Positions 45,044 to 54,040 of a DNA stretch of 64,000 nt are shown piece after piece. The translations under genes were made by a program, and so were the position numbers. Location: NCBI GenBank assembly GCA_049324575.1, contig JBMONI010000004.1, positions 62,001 to 126,000 on the forward strand. Direction: 5' to 3'. Source of the DNA: JBMONI01 sp049324575. Lineage in GTDB: Bacteria; Omnitrophota; Omnitrophia; Omnitrophales; Aquincolibacteriaceae. A model generated the notes under the pieces. That model searched no databases. It saw only the letters and a list, made by a program, of their open reading frames with translations, and was not told the DNA's origin. Each line of letters begins with the position of its first letter. Positions within the stretch are counted from its first letter, which is position 1.

Positions 45044-46325
45044 GGAATAATTTACGGCAAAGGTCGCTCAAAACATAAGCGCTTGGCCGCAATTTTCTTC
45101 CGAGGGTCTCGAAATCGATCTCCACAATCCCAAACCGGGGCCCAAACCCCTTGTCCCACTCGAAATTATCCAAAAGGGACCAATACAGATAACCGCCTAC
45201 GGGAACCCCTTCCCGCATGGCCCTTTCGACCCATTCCAGATGCCCGCGGATATAGAGTTCGCGTTCCGCGTCGGTTTCCGTGCAAGTACCGTTCTCGGTG
45301 ATCACGATCGGAAGTTTCATCCGCTTCAGTTTCTTCAGGAGCTTATAAAGCCCCTTCGGGAAGAATTCCCAGCCGAGCACGTTTTTCATGACCCCCGGCT
45401 CGGGAGGCTCATCGAGGCTGATCTCCCCGAACTGGCGCATTTGGCTCCACTCGACCATGCGGATGCGGTGACGCATGTAATAGTTGAGGCCGATGAAATC
45501 GAGCGCGCCGCGGTGCGGCAGAAATTCGCAAAAACGGCCGGGAAAGAAAAGAAAGCCCGTCCAGACGGCCTGCAGGAAAAGCTCGTTGAAGAACCAGTGC
45601 CGGAGGCGCGTCACGAACCGGTCGGCCAGAGAACCGCGGCGGCTCGGCACCATATAGGTCATGTGCTTCGCCACGCTCACCCAAACGGGGCCCCAGCCCT
45701 GGATTTCATAGATCTCGTGGATCGCGCGGTAGGCCCGGACATGCGCCAGGATCATGGTCCGGAACACCCGGGCCATTTCATCGATCGATTTGTGGCCGGG
45801 CGGCCAGACGCCGAGATAATAAGCGTGCGAAAGATAGACGACCGGTTCGTTGATCGTGATCCAGACGCGGACCTCGCGACCGAAGCGCAGGACGGCCCGG
45901 CGGACAAAGGCGGTGAAATCGTCGACGGCGGTTTCGGCGAGCCAGCCCCCTTTCCGGGCGAACCAGACGGGATTGGTGAAATGGTGAAGGGTGACGATCG
46001 GTTCGATCCCACGCCGCCGGAGATCGGCCAGCATCTCGCCGTAGCGGCTCGCGGCCGCTTCGTCCCATTCGCCCTCCCGGGGTTCGAGACGGCTCCACTC
46101 GATCGAGAAACGGTAAGCGCTGTGCCCGAGCTTCTGGATCAGGTCGAAATCCTCGTGAAAGCGGTTCCAGTGGTCGCAGGCCGCGCCGGAATGATGTTTG
46201 ACGCCGCCTTCGGTTTCCCATCCCCACCAGTCGTTATTGCGGTTATTGCCCTCGACCTGATGCGCGGCCGTGGCGCTCCCCCAAAGTTTCGGAAGCGGTG
46301 AGGCGGTCGGCAGGAACGGGCTCAT
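45006..46325 (-). CDS. Glycoside hydrolase family 1 (beta-glucosidase-type)
   Basis: A 439-residue GH1 enzyme of the usual length. The acid/base is Glu160 in TINEP and the nucleophile Glu344 in ITENG. The opening LWGSATAAHQVEG (14-26), RFSIEWSRLEP (72-82) and YWSLLDNFEW are standard GH1 landmarks. It should hydrolyse beta-linked glucosides or galactosides with retention. No signal peptide is seen, so it is probably cytoplasmic. The ATG at 46325 overlaps the signal peptidase stop as ATGA, which argues against the longer in-frame start. Natural substrate is unknown. Confidence 0.95.
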   Translation of the reverse strand: MSPFLPTASPLPKLWGSATAAHQVEGNNRNNDWWGWETEGGVKHHSGAACDHWNRFHEDFDLIQKLGHSAYRFSIEWSRLEPREGEWDEAAASRYGEMLADLRRRGIEPIVTLHHFTNPVWFARKGGWLAETAVDDFTAFVRRAVLRFGREVRVWITINEPVVYLSHAYYLGVWPPGHKSIDEMARVFRTMILAHVRAYRAIHEIYEIQGWGPVWVSVAKHMTYMVPSRRGSLADRFVTRLRHWFFNELFLQAVWTGFLFFPGRFCEFLPHRGALDFIGLNYYMRHRIRMVEWSQMRQFGEISLDEPPEPGVMKNVLGWEFFPKGLYKLLKKLKRMKLPIVITENGTCTETDAERELYIRGHLEWVERAMREGVPVGGYLYWSLLDNFEWDKGFGPRFGIVEIDFETLGRKLRPSAYVLSDLCRKLFHGNFTWPPGRSF

Positions 46326-46963
46326 TTCGCGAATTTGATCCTTGAAGGCGGCCACCAGATGAGGACGGCCTTGCCGATCACGTTCACGCGCGGAACGAAA
46401 CCCCAATGGCGGCTGTCGGAAGATTGCGGCGAATTATCGCCCAGGACGAAAAAATTCCCCGCCGGGACCTTGAACTCGGTGTCGGCGCGGCCGTAGAGCC
46501 AGTCGCTGCGGTTGTAATAATAATGGTCCGCGAACGGCGGCTCCTGAAGCGCTTCGCCATTCAGATAGACGATCCCCTGCCGGATCGAGATCCGGTCGCC
46601 CGGAAGGCCGACCAGGCGCTTGACGAAATCCTTGCGCCGGTCGAAGGGATATTTGAAGACCAGGATGTCGCCGCGCTCGGGCTCGTGGAAGCGGTAGGAG
46701 ATCTTGTTGACGAAGATGCGGTCCCCTTCCATGAAGGTCGGTTTCATCGAACCCGTGGGGATCTTGTAGGGACTCATCAGATAGGTCCGGATCACGATCG
46801 CAAGCAGGGCCGCGATCAGGAAAGGCTCGCCCCAGTTCTTCCACTTCAGATAGAGCCAGCGGCGGAAATCCCGGCGCATGGATTGCCAGTCCGCGATGAC
46901 TTTTTCGCGGTAAAGGATCAAAAGCACGCACACGAGAACAGGGATCAGAATGCTCATCTTCAT
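46322..46963 (-). CDS. lepB: Signal peptidase I
   Basis: A 213-residue type I signal peptidase. Two N-terminal membrane segments are seen (about 4-18 and 47-62). The catalytic Ser72 lies in KIPTGSMKPT and the general base Lys115 in DFVKRLVGLPGD; GDNSPQSSDSRHWGFV is the box E region. It cleaves Sec and Tat signal peptides at the outer face of the inner membrane. The window encodes several proteins that would need it, including the cysteine-rich proteins. ATG 46963 is the first of two in-frame ATGs six bases apart. Confidence 0.96.
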   Translation of the reverse strand: MKMSILIPVLVCVLLILYREKVIADWQSMRRDFRRWLYLKWKNWGEPFLIAALLAIVIRTYLMSPYKIPTGSMKPTFMEGDRIFVNKISYRFHEPERGDILVFKYPFDRRKDFVKRLVGLPGDRISIRQGIVYLNGEALQEPPFADHYYYNRSDWLYGRADTEFKVPAGNFFVLGDNSPQSSDSRHWGFVPRVNVIGKAVLIWWPPSRIKFAK

Positions 46964-47018
46964 AAAAACCAGCGCCCTTCTTGTGGATTCACTTCCCGAA
47001 CGTAAGTCGTCCTGTCAC

Positions 47019-47054
47019 AAAAAAGCACCCAACATATCACCCCGGGGGTGATAT
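47019..47054 (-). terminator. Perfect palindrome followed by T run, likely terminator after lepA
   Basis: ATATCACC-CCCGG-GGTGATAT at 47054-47034 is a perfect stem on the minus strand, 12 bases after the lepA stop. Six T follow at 47024-47019. The nine-base gap before the T run is longer than in classic terminators, so partial read-through into lepB is possible. Confidence 0.5.
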
Positions 47055-47065
47055 TAGGTTCGGGA

Positions 47066-48853
47066 CTATTCGTCGACCCGCAAGATCGAGATAAAAGCTT
47101 CCTGCGGCAGATCGATCTTGCCGATCTTTTTCATCCGCTTTTTGCCTTCTTTTTGCTTCTCCCAGAGTTTCCGCTTACGGGTAATGTCTCCGCCGTAGCA
47201 TTTGCCGGTCACATTCTTCTTCAGCGGCGCGATCGATTCCCGCGCAATGATCCGGGCCCCGACCGCCGCCTGGATCGACACCTCGAAAAGCTGGCGGTGG
47301 ATCACTTTCCGCAGTTTCTCCACGAGCGTCTTTCCTCGGTGATACGCCTGCTCCTTGAACACGATACTGGACAGCGCATCCACCGGCGAACCGTTCACCA
47401 GGATATCGAGCTTCACGAGCAGCGAGGCCCGGTGGCCGATAAAATCATAGTTCAGCGACCCGTAGCCGGCCGTCATCGATTTGATCTTGTCATAAAAATC
47501 CATCAGGACCTCCGCGAACGGGATCTCGTAGGTGAGCATCACGCGCTCCGTGTCGAGATACTCGGTGCTGATATAGGTCCCGCGCCGGTCCTGGCAAAGC
47601 TGCATGATGGACCCCAGGTTCGCCGCCGGGATCATGATGTGGATCTTGATATACGGCTCCTCGATCCGCTCGATCTCCTGCACCGGCGGAAGCCGCGTCG
47701 GACTTTCGATAAAGAACGGCTCGCCCGTCTTCGGCACCACGCGGTAGACCACGTTCGGCGCGGTAATGATGAGCTCCAGGTTGAACTCCCGCTCGAGGCG
47801 CTCTTTGCTGATATCCATGTGGAGAAGTCCCAGGAACCCGCAGCGAAAGCCGTGCCCGAGCGAATCCGAGGACTCGGGCTCGTACTGGAAGGACGAATCG
47901 TTCAGGCGCAGTTTCCCGAGCGCGTCGCGCAAAAGCGGAAAATCCTTTTCTGCGATCGGATACAATCCGCAAAAGACCATCGGCTTTACGTCCTGATACC
48001 CCTCGAGCGGCTTCGCCGCCGGCCGCTCCACCAGCGTCACCGTATCGCCGATCTTCACGTCCGCGATATCCTTGATCCCGGCCACGAGGTACCCGACCTC
48101 CCCTTGCGCCAGCTCCGCCACAGGCTCCGGATTCGGATTGAAGATCCCGATCTCTTCGACCTCATAACGCCCCCGGCTGTTCATCATCAGGACCGCATCG
48201 TGAAGTTTCACCCGCCCGTCCACCACGCGCACATACACGATCACCCCTTGGTAAATGTCGTATTTCGAGTCAAAGATCAGGGCCTTGAGCGGCGCCTCGA
48301 TCTCTCCCTTGGGCGGCGGCACTCGCTCAATGATCGCGTTCAAAACGCCCCCTGCCCCTTCGCCCGACTTTGCGCTCACCGCAATCACAGTCTTTTCCTC
48401 GACGCCGAGGAATCTCGCGATCTCCCCGCGAACCTTGTCCGGATAAGAGGTCGGCAGATCGATCTTCGTAACGACCGGGATGATCTCGAGATTGCGGTCG
48501 AGTGCCAAATAAAGATTGGTCACTGTCTGCGCCTGGATCCCCTGGCTTGCATCCACCAGCAGCAGGACGCCCTCGCAGGCCGCCAGGCTCTTGGAAACTT
48601 CGTAAGTAAAGTCGATATGGCCCGGCGTATCGATGAGGTTGAGGATATAGTCCTTGTGACGGATCCGGACCGCGCGGGCCTTGATCGTGATTCCCCGTTC
48701 GCGCTCCAGATCCATATCATCGAGAATCTGGTCACGAAACTCGCGCTTCGAGATCGCCCCCGTATCGAGGAGCAGACGGTCGGCCAGGGTCGACTTGCCG
48801 TGATCGATGTGCGCGATAATGGAAAAATTCCGGATCTTTTGCGGGTCGGTCAT
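47066..48853 (-). CDS. lepA: Elongation factor 4 (LepA)
   Basis: A 595-residue translational GTPase of usual LepA length. G1 IIAHIDHGKSTLADRLL lies near the start, followed by G2 ERERGITIKA, G3 DTPGHIDF and G4 TKIDL. The C-terminal half has the LepA-specific SLNYDFIGHRAS-type and KIGKIDLPQEAF segments. It back-translocates or remodels stalled ribosomes. ATG 48853 overlaps the rpe stop as ATGA, so the longer in-frame start is rejected. It is probably the last gene of the long co-directional run, with a terminator 12 bp beyond. Confidence 0.98.
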   Translation of the reverse strand: MTDPQKIRNFSIIAHIDHGKSTLADRLLLDTGAISKREFRDQILDDMDLERERGITIKARAVRIRHKDYILNLIDTPGHIDFTYEVSKSLAACEGVLLLVDASQGIQAQTVTNLYLALDRNLEIIPVVTKIDLPTSYPDKVRGEIARFLGVEEKTVIAVSAKSGEGAGGVLNAIIERVPPPKGEIEAPLKALIFDSKYDIYQGVIVYVRVVDGRVKLHDAVLMMNSRGRYEVEEIGIFNPNPEPVAELAQGEVGYLVAGIKDIADVKIGDTVTLVERPAAKPLEGYQDVKPMVFCGLYPIAEKDFPLLRDALGKLRLNDSSFQYEPESSDSLGHGFRCGFLGLLHMDISKERLEREFNLELIITAPNVVYRVVPKTGEPFFIESPTRLPPVQEIERIEEPYIKIHIMIPAANLGSIMQLCQDRRGTYISTEYLDTERVMLTYEIPFAEVLMDFYDKIKSMTAGYGSLNYDFIGHRASLLVKLDILVNGSPVDALSSIVFKEQAYHRGKTLVEKLRKVIHRQLFEVSIQAAVGARIIARESIAPLKKNVTGKCYGGDITRKRKLWEKQKEGKKRMKKIGKIDLPQEAFISILRVDE

Positions 48854-49512
48854 GAGGGCTTCATCGCCTCTTCCCGCAGTTCCCGGATCGCCTTCGCGCG
48901 GTCCTTCAGGCCGAACACCGAAGTCCCGGCCACGAGGATATTCGCACCGGCCCCGGCAACCTTCCATCCCGTTCCGGGATTGATCCCGCCGTCGACCGCG
49001 ATGTCGCCCGGAAAATGCGCCCGGATCTCGGCGATCTTCGGCACGACGCCCTCCATGAACGACTGCCCGCCGAAACCCGGCTCCACGGTCATGACCAGGA
49101 CAAGATCAACCAGGCCCAGGTAAGGTTCGATCGCCTTCGCGGGGGTTTGGGGCCGAAGCGAGATGCCGGCCTTGACGCCCCGTTTTCGGATTGCTTGGAG
49201 AGTTCCGAGAGTATCTTTGGACGCTTCGACGTGGATCGTGATCCAGTCGGCCCCGGCCTGGATGAACTCCTCGACATAACGGACCGGCTCATCGATCATC
49301 AGATGCACATCGAGCGGAAGCTTCGTCGCCTGGCGCATGGCCTTGACCCCAAGCGGACCGATCGTGATATTCGGCACAAAATGCCCGTCCATTACATCGA
49401 CGTGGATGAGGTCGGCGCCCCCCTTTTCAACGTCACGGATCTCCTCCGCCAGTTTCGAGAAATCGGCCGAAAGCACGCTCGGCGCGACCAGGATCTTTCT
49501 GCGTTCCGTCAT
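48850..49512 (-). CDS. rpe: Ribulose-phosphate 3-epimerase
   Basis: A 220-residue TIM-barrel epimerase that interconverts ribulose 5-phosphate and xylulose 5-phosphate. The metal and catalytic motifs are all visible: APSVLSADF near the start, HVDVMDGHFVPN, DVHLMIDEP, TVEPGFGGQSF and VDGGINPGT. AAGGAG lies just before the ATG at 49512. It overlaps lepA and follows the M16 peptidase gene by 7 bp. Confidence 0.97.
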   Translation of the reverse strand: MTERRKILVAPSVLSADFSKLAEEIRDVEKGGADLIHVDVMDGHFVPNITIGPLGVKAMRQATKLPLDVHLMIDEPVRYVEEFIQAGADWITIHVEASKDTLGTLQAIRKRGVKAGISLRPQTPAKAIEPYLGLVDLVLVMTVEPGFGGQSFMEGVVPKIAEIRAHFPGDIAVDGGINPGTGWKVAGAGANILVAGTSVFGLKDRAKAIRELREEAMKPS

Positions 49513-49519
49513 GATCTCC

Positions 49520-50788
49520 TTACCCTTTCAGCGCGGCTACAGCCCGCCCGATCGTATCCACTTTGGGACCGAGGACCGCCATCCGCATTTGCCGTTTGGT
49601 GAACATCGCGCGAGCCAGCCTCCGGATGCCGGCGGGGCTCACGCAGGACACAATCTTACGTATCTTTTCAGGCTCATGCAACTTTTCCTCGTACAGAACT
49701 TTTTCCCCGAGCCACAGGGCATGCTCCAAGGTGTCTTCGAGCACGAAATCGAGTTGCCCGAGCAGATAGTCCTTCGCGCGCCTGAGTTCGGCTCCCGGGA
49801 CAGGCTCCCGGGCGATCCTCCGGAGCTCCTCCCAGACGACCCGCACCGCATCCTTGGCTTTGTCCTTTTCCACACCGCCATAGACCGTAAAAAGACCGGT
49901 CTCCTCAAAAAACTGGACCTGGGTACGGATATCATAGGCCAGGCCGCGTTTCTCCCGGACCTCTTCGAAAAGACGGCTCGACATATTCGCCCCCAAGAGC
50001 ACGTGCAAGACCTGGGACAGGTAACGGTCGTGGTGATGTTTGGAAACTCCCGGAAAGGCCATCACGAAATGAATCTGTCCGATCTTCTTCGGGACCAGCC
50101 GGGGCCGGCGGGCCCCTTTGACGGATCGGGCCGATTCAAAGCCCGGGATCCCGGGCTTCCGAAGTCCTGCGAAAGCTTCCCGCGCCCAGCGCAAAGCCTG
50201 CCGGTGGCCGACATTCCCAGAGAACCCGATGACCAGGTTGCGCGGTTGATAGCGAAGCGCTTGGTACGCCTTGAGATCGCCGTCCCCGATCCCCGAAACG
50301 CTTTCGATCTCGCCGGCGATGGGCCGGCCGAGCGGATGCGCGGGCCAAACCACTTCTCCGATCATTTCCTGGACATAGGCGGAAGGCTGATCGCGATACA
50401 TTTTGATCTCCTCCAGGATCACCCCCCGCTCTTTCTCGACCTCCTGCGGATCGAGAAGCGGCTCGGCCACCATGTCCGCCAGAACGCCGAACGCGTTCCC
50501 AGCATCTTCGGCCCGCACCTTGGCGTAATAACAGGTCGATTCCTCGCCGGTATAAGCGTTGAGAAGCCCGCCCGAACCTTCGATCGATTCCTTGATCTCG
50601 CGCGCGGTCCGGGTCCGCGTGCCTTTGAAGACCATATGCTCGAGAAAATGGGAGATCCCAGCGAGTTTTTGGGATTCATAGCGGGACCCGGTCCGGACCC
50701 AGATCGCAACGGTCGCTGACCGCCGGTCCTTCATGGGGACCGTAAAAACCTTGGTGCCGCTGGGAAGTTCGGAACATTCGTAGTGCAC
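49520..50788 (-). CDS. M16 family zinc peptidase (GTG start)
   Basis: A 422-residue single-repeat-pair M16 peptidase of the processing-peptidase type. The zinc motif is HFLEH (about residues 45-49), with the third ligand Glu in EVEKERGVILEE about 75 residues later; RGLAYDIRTQV is the typical C-terminal R-Y region. No signal peptide is visible. The start GTG at 50788 lies 4 bp after the ruvX stop; a longer frame would overlap ruvX. Such proteins often degrade small peptides; the partner or target is unknown. Confidence 0.92.
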   Translation of the reverse strand: MHYECSELPSGTKVFTVPMKDRRSATVAIWVRTGSRYESQKLAGISHFLEHMVFKGTRTRTAREIKESIEGSGGLLNAYTGEESTCYYAKVRAEDAGNAFGVLADMVAEPLLDPQEVEKERGVILEEIKMYRDQPSAYVQEMIGEVVWPAHPLGRPIAGEIESVSGIGDGDLKAYQALRYQPRNLVIGFSGNVGHRQALRWAREAFAGLRKPGIPGFESARSVKGARRPRLVPKKIGQIHFVMAFPGVSKHHHDRYLSQVLHVLLGANMSSRLFEEVREKRGLAYDIRTQVQFFEETGLFTVYGGVEKDKAKDAVRVVWEELRRIAREPVPGAELRRAKDYLLGQLDFVLEDTLEHALWLGEKVLYEEKLHEPEKIRKIVSCVSPAGIRRLARAMFTKRQMRMAVLGPKVDTIGRAVAALKG

Positions 50789-50792
50789 GGCT

Positions 50793-51218
50793 TTATCCCG
50801 CCCGGTTCCGGAAGTGGTCGATATAGTTCTGGAGGATCCGCTGGGCCGCGAGCTTGTCACGGACTTCCCGCCGCTTCGTTTGGCTCATGCCCGACGCGAG
50901 CAGCACGCGGTCCGCTTCGCCCGAGCTAAGGCGCTCATCCCACAGGACCCATTCGCACGGGACCGCCACCTTGAGACGTTCGACCTCTTCCATGACGTGT
51001 TTTGCCGCGATCGAAACTTCACCTTTGAGGGAGACCGGAAGCCCGACGACGATGCGGGAAACCGCATAATCGGCGCAGATCTGCTGGAGGGACCGGATCA
51101 AAGCGGGACGGTTCCCCGCCTCAAGGACCGCATGGGGCGTCGCAACCCCGAGAGACGTTTCAGCCAAAGCGATCCCGGCGCGCTTCGTCCCGAGATCCAG
51201 CCCAAGCCAGTGTGCCAT
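50793..51218 (-). CDS. ruvX: Putative Holliday junction resolvase / pre-16S rRNA nuclease (RuvX/YqgF)
   Basis: A 141-residue RNase H-fold nuclease. LGLDLGTKRAGIALAE at the N-terminus carries the first catalytic Asp, WVLWDERLSSGEA the conserved Glu and IDHF near the end the last Asp. YqgF is known as the nuclease that trims 16S rRNA precursor and as a Holliday junction resolvase homologue. I start at ATG 51218 since MAHWLGLDLG fits family N-termini. A GTG at 51230 overlapping the trpA stop is also possible. Confidence 0.93.
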   Translation of the reverse strand: MAHWLGLDLGTKRAGIALAETSLGVATPHAVLEAGNRPALIRSLQQICADYAVSRIVVGLPVSLKGEVSIAAKHVMEEVERLKVAVPCEWVLWDERLSSGEADRVLLASGMSQTKRREVRDKLAAQRILQNYIDHFRNRAG

Positions 51219-51226
51219 GCCCGCGC

Positions 51227-52027
51227 TCACCGCCGTTTGACGGCATCGAGCATGTTTTTGACAAAGCGCAAAGCGCGATCACAGCCGGCGCGTCCCTTCT
51301 GGAGTTCGCGGATGATCGCACTGCCCACGATCACGCCATCCGCCGCGCGGGAGAGAACGGCCGCCTGGACCGGGTCGGAGACGCCGAAACCGATCAGGAT
51401 CGGAAGTCGGATGACGCGGCGGAGTTCACGCGACCGCCTCTCCACTTCGTCCGATAAGGTCTTCCGGGCCCCGGTCACGCCGCGGACGGAAACGTAGTAG
51501 ATAAAACCCCGCGAAAGCTTTCCGATCCGTCCGGCCCTGGCCCTGTCAGTCGTCGGAGAAACGAGAAAAACCATCGGAAATCCCCGCCGCTGGCAGGCTT
51601 GGCGGAATCCGGCTTCTTCTTCGATCGGGAGGTCCGGGATCAAGACCCCGTCGAATCCCGCCGCCTGGGCGTCGCGAAGGAATTTCTTTTCACCGTAATG
51701 GAAAATCGGATTCAGGTATCCGAAAAAGACGATCGGAATCGTGACACCGTCCGCGCGAAGTCTTTTGACAAGGGAAAAAGCGTCCCTGAGGCGAACACCG
51801 CGCCGAAGGGCCGCTTCGGAAGAAGCCTGGATGGTCGGTCCGTCGGCCAGCGGGTCCGAAAAAGGAAAACCGAGCTCGATGATATCGACACCCATCGCGT
51901 CGAATTCGCGGATGAGCCGCTCGGTCGTCCGCAGGTTCGGGAACCCGAGTGTAAGGAACGCGCAGAAAAGTTTTTGCCGGCGCCGGAGGACCTTGCGGAT
52001 CCGTTGGCTCAGACGGTCAGGCTTCAT
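51227..52027 (-). CDS. trpA: Tryptophan synthase alpha chain
   Basis: A 266-residue TIM barrel that splits indole-3-glycerol phosphate into indole and glyceraldehyde 3-phosphate. Catalytic Glu51 is in IIELGFPFSDPLADGP and the second acid is Asp62. The SVRGVTGAR and GFGVSDPVQA segments bind phosphate. The ATG overlaps the trpB C-terminus by 11 bp, consistent with co-production of the alpha2beta2 complex. No other trp gene is in this window. Confidence 0.98.
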   Translation of the reverse strand: MKPDRLSQRIRKVLRRRQKLFCAFLTLGFPNLRTTERLIREFDAMGVDIIELGFPFSDPLADGPTIQASSEAALRRGVRLRDAFSLVKRLRADGVTIPIVFFGYLNPIFHYGEKKFLRDAQAAGFDGVLIPDLPIEEEAGFRQACQRRGFPMVFLVSPTTDRARAGRIGKLSRGFIYYVSVRGVTGARKTLSDEVERRSRELRRVIRLPILIGFGVSDPVQAAVLSRAADGVIVGSAIIRELQKGRAGCDRALRFVKNMLDAVKRR

Positions 52028-53228
52028 AGCGTATCCATTTCCGGATCGTGTCGATATCCTTGTCCCCCCGTCCTGAAAGACAGAGCACGACCGTTTCGCC
52101 CCGGCGCGTCCGGGGCATCCATTTCTTCAAATAGCCGAGCGCATGCGCCGGCTCAAGCGCCGGAAGGATCCCTTCCAGTTGGGTAAGAAGCTGAAATCCT
52201 GCGAGCGCTTCCCGGTCGGTCACCGCTACGTAGCGCACCCGCCCCGAATCCTTGAGGTACGAATGCTCCGGACCGACCGAAGGATAATCGAGCCCGGCCG
52301 AGACCGAATGCGCGAGCTGAACTTGCCCATCGGCATTTTGCAGAAGATAGCTTTTCATCCCGTGCAGGATCCCCGGACTGCCTTTGGTCAGGGTCGCCGC
52401 GTGTTCCTTGGTCCCCACTCCTTTCCCGGCCGCCTCGACCCCCAGCATGCGGACCGAGCGGTCTTTGAGAAAAGGATAAAAGAAACCGATCGCATTGCTT
52501 CCGCCTCCGACACAGGCGATCAGGTAATCCGGAAGTCCCCCGATCTTCTGGAGGCAATCCCGCCGCGTTTCGTGCCCGATCACACACTGAAAATCCCGCA
52601 CGATCTTGGGATAAGGATGGGGGCCGACCACGGAGCCGATGAGATAATGCGTATCTTCCACATTCGTCACCCAGTCGCGGATCGCTTCATTGGTAGCGTC
52701 CTTCAGGGTCTTGGACCCCGATTTCACCGGAATCACTTCCGCTCCAAGCAGTTTCATTTTATAGACGTTCAAGGCCTGACGGGCAATATCGACTTCCCCC
52801 ATATAGACGGCGCATTTGAGACCGAAAACCGCCGCGGCCGTCGCGGACGCCACGCCGTGCTGGCCCGCTCCGGTCTCGGCGATGATCCTCTGCTTCCCGA
52901 GCCGCTTGGCAAGGAACGCCTGCGCGATCGTGTTGTTGATCTTGTGCGCGCCAGTATGACAGAGATCCTCCCTCTTGATGAGGATCCGCGCCCGGCCGAA
53001 ATGTCCGGTCAAATGCCGCGCCTCATAAAGCGGGGTCGGACGTCCGGCATAATCCCGCAGGTACGTTTCGAGTTCACGCTGGGCCCGGCGGTCCTTCCGG
53101 AACGCCTGGTAGGCTTTTTCAAGCTCGGCCAGCGCACGCATCAGGGTCTCCGGGACATATTTCCCCCCGAAGATCCCGAAATGGCCTTGCCGGTCCGGCA
53201 AAAGATTTTGAGATCGTTTTTGTTTCAT
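52017..53228 (-). CDS. trpB: Tryptophan synthase beta chain
   Basis: A 403-residue PLP enzyme condensing indole with serine. The PLP Schiff-base Lys is Lys96 in HTGAHKINN, the E-GAGQHG motif and the phosphate loop CVGGGSNAIGFF are intact, and GLDYPSVGPEHSYL is the TrpB1-type segment. ATG 53228 overlaps the BatE stop as ATGA. That leaves trpBA translationally tied to an unrelated envelope operon; I see no attenuator or trp operator between them. Confidence 0.98.
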   Translation of the reverse strand: MKQKRSQNLLPDRQGHFGIFGGKYVPETLMRALAELEKAYQAFRKDRRAQRELETYLRDYAGRPTPLYEARHLTGHFGRARILIKREDLCHTGAHKINNTIAQAFLAKRLGKQRIIAETGAGQHGVASATAAAVFGLKCAVYMGEVDIARQALNVYKMKLLGAEVIPVKSGSKTLKDATNEAIRDWVTNVEDTHYLIGSVVGPHPYPKIVRDFQCVIGHETRRDCLQKIGGLPDYLIACVGGGSNAIGFFYPFLKDRSVRMLGVEAAGKGVGTKEHAATLTKGSPGILHGMKSYLLQNADGQVQLAHSVSAGLDYPSVGPEHSYLKDSGRVRYVAVTDREALAGFQLLTQLEGILPALEPAHALGYLKKWMPRTRRGETVVLCLSGRGDKDIDTIRKWIRYEA

Positions 53229-54040
53229 AAGCTCCGCACCTTTTCGATCGCAGAATTCGAGACCCATCCGCTTTCCCCGCTCACAAGATTGATCCGGCTC
53301 CATCCTTCCCTTTCATCGACGACGTAGACCCGGATCCCCTCGCCGACGCGGAAGGCGATCTGATCGGTCTCGGAAGGCCCGTACCGGACCTGCGCCTCCT
53401 TGGCCAGGATCACGGCTTTCTGGAAGATATGCGTTTCAAAATGTTTCCCCACGAGCAGCATGAGCGCAAGGAGCAGAAAGACCCCCGCGATCTGGCGCTT
53501 CCATCCCCATGCGAACTGCTGGCGGAAAAAGAGAGCAAAGACCCAGAGGATCATCAGCACCGCAAAAGCGGCCATCGTCACGAGCATGACCTCCCGGCTG
53601 GTCACATAACCCAGCAAAACCTCGGCCATCCGCAAATACCAGTTGCGCTTGTCGTCCACGCGGTAGCTCAAAAGACTTCGGACATACCGGAGATTCTCGC
53701 GCGCGTCACGATGCCGGGGATCGGCCACCAGCGCCCGCTCATAGGAAACGATCGCCTCTCCCAAGGCATTCTTCCGGTAATAGGCATTGCCAAGGTTATA
53801 TTGAAAAGCCGCCTGGCCCGGATACGCCCGCGCCAGTTCGGTATAGATCTTGATCGCCTCCTCAAATCGTTTGTTGCGATAGGCTTCGTTCGCCTCCTGA
53901 AAACGCGCGCTCTCGTCGGGCGTCTGCGCCCGGAGTTCGCCGGAAGCCACGAATCCGACCCCGATCCCGATCAGGATCAGGCCCAGGGTCCGAAGACCTG
54001 CTCGCTCTCTTCTCGAAAAAAACCTTCTCCCCAGGATCAT
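53225..54040 (-). CDS. batE: BatE-like TPR/SH3 membrane protein
   Basis: A 271-residue protein with an N-terminal hydrophobic segment (about 17-34) and TPR repeats (about 44-115: ANEAYRNKRFEEAIKIY, NLGNAYYRKNALGEAIVSY). Two membrane segments follow (about 150-200), then a C-terminal SH3-like domain (about 210-265: VRYGPSETDQIAFRVGEG). This layout and its place directly after BatD match BatE of the aerotolerance (Bat) operon. Start and upstream stop overlap as ATGA. BatA, BatB and BatC are not in the window. Confidence 0.85.
   Translation of the reverse strand: MILGRRFFSRRERAGLRTLGLILIGIGVGFVASGELRAQTPDESARFQEANEAYRNKRFEEAIKIYTELARAYPGQAAFQYNLGNAYYRKNALGEAIVSYERALVADPRHRDARENLRYVRSLLSYRVDDKRNWYLRMAEVLLGYVTSREVMLVTMAAFAVLMILWVFALFFRQQFAWGWKRQIAGVFLLLALMLLVGKHFETHIFQKAVILAKEAQVRYGPSETDQIAFRVGEGIRVYVVDEREGWSRINLVSGESGWVSNSAIEKVRSL

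Noticed and set aside
47048..49123. 691-codon open frame on the plus strand antisense to lepA and rpe
   Set aside because: lepA and rpe are complete and conserved on the other strand; long antisense frames are expected at this GC content. Composition is Arg/His/Asp-rich with no family resemblance.
51218..54040. trp operon attenuator or operator
   Set aside because: trpB starts within the batE stop codon; there is no leader peptide with Trp codons and no intergenic space.
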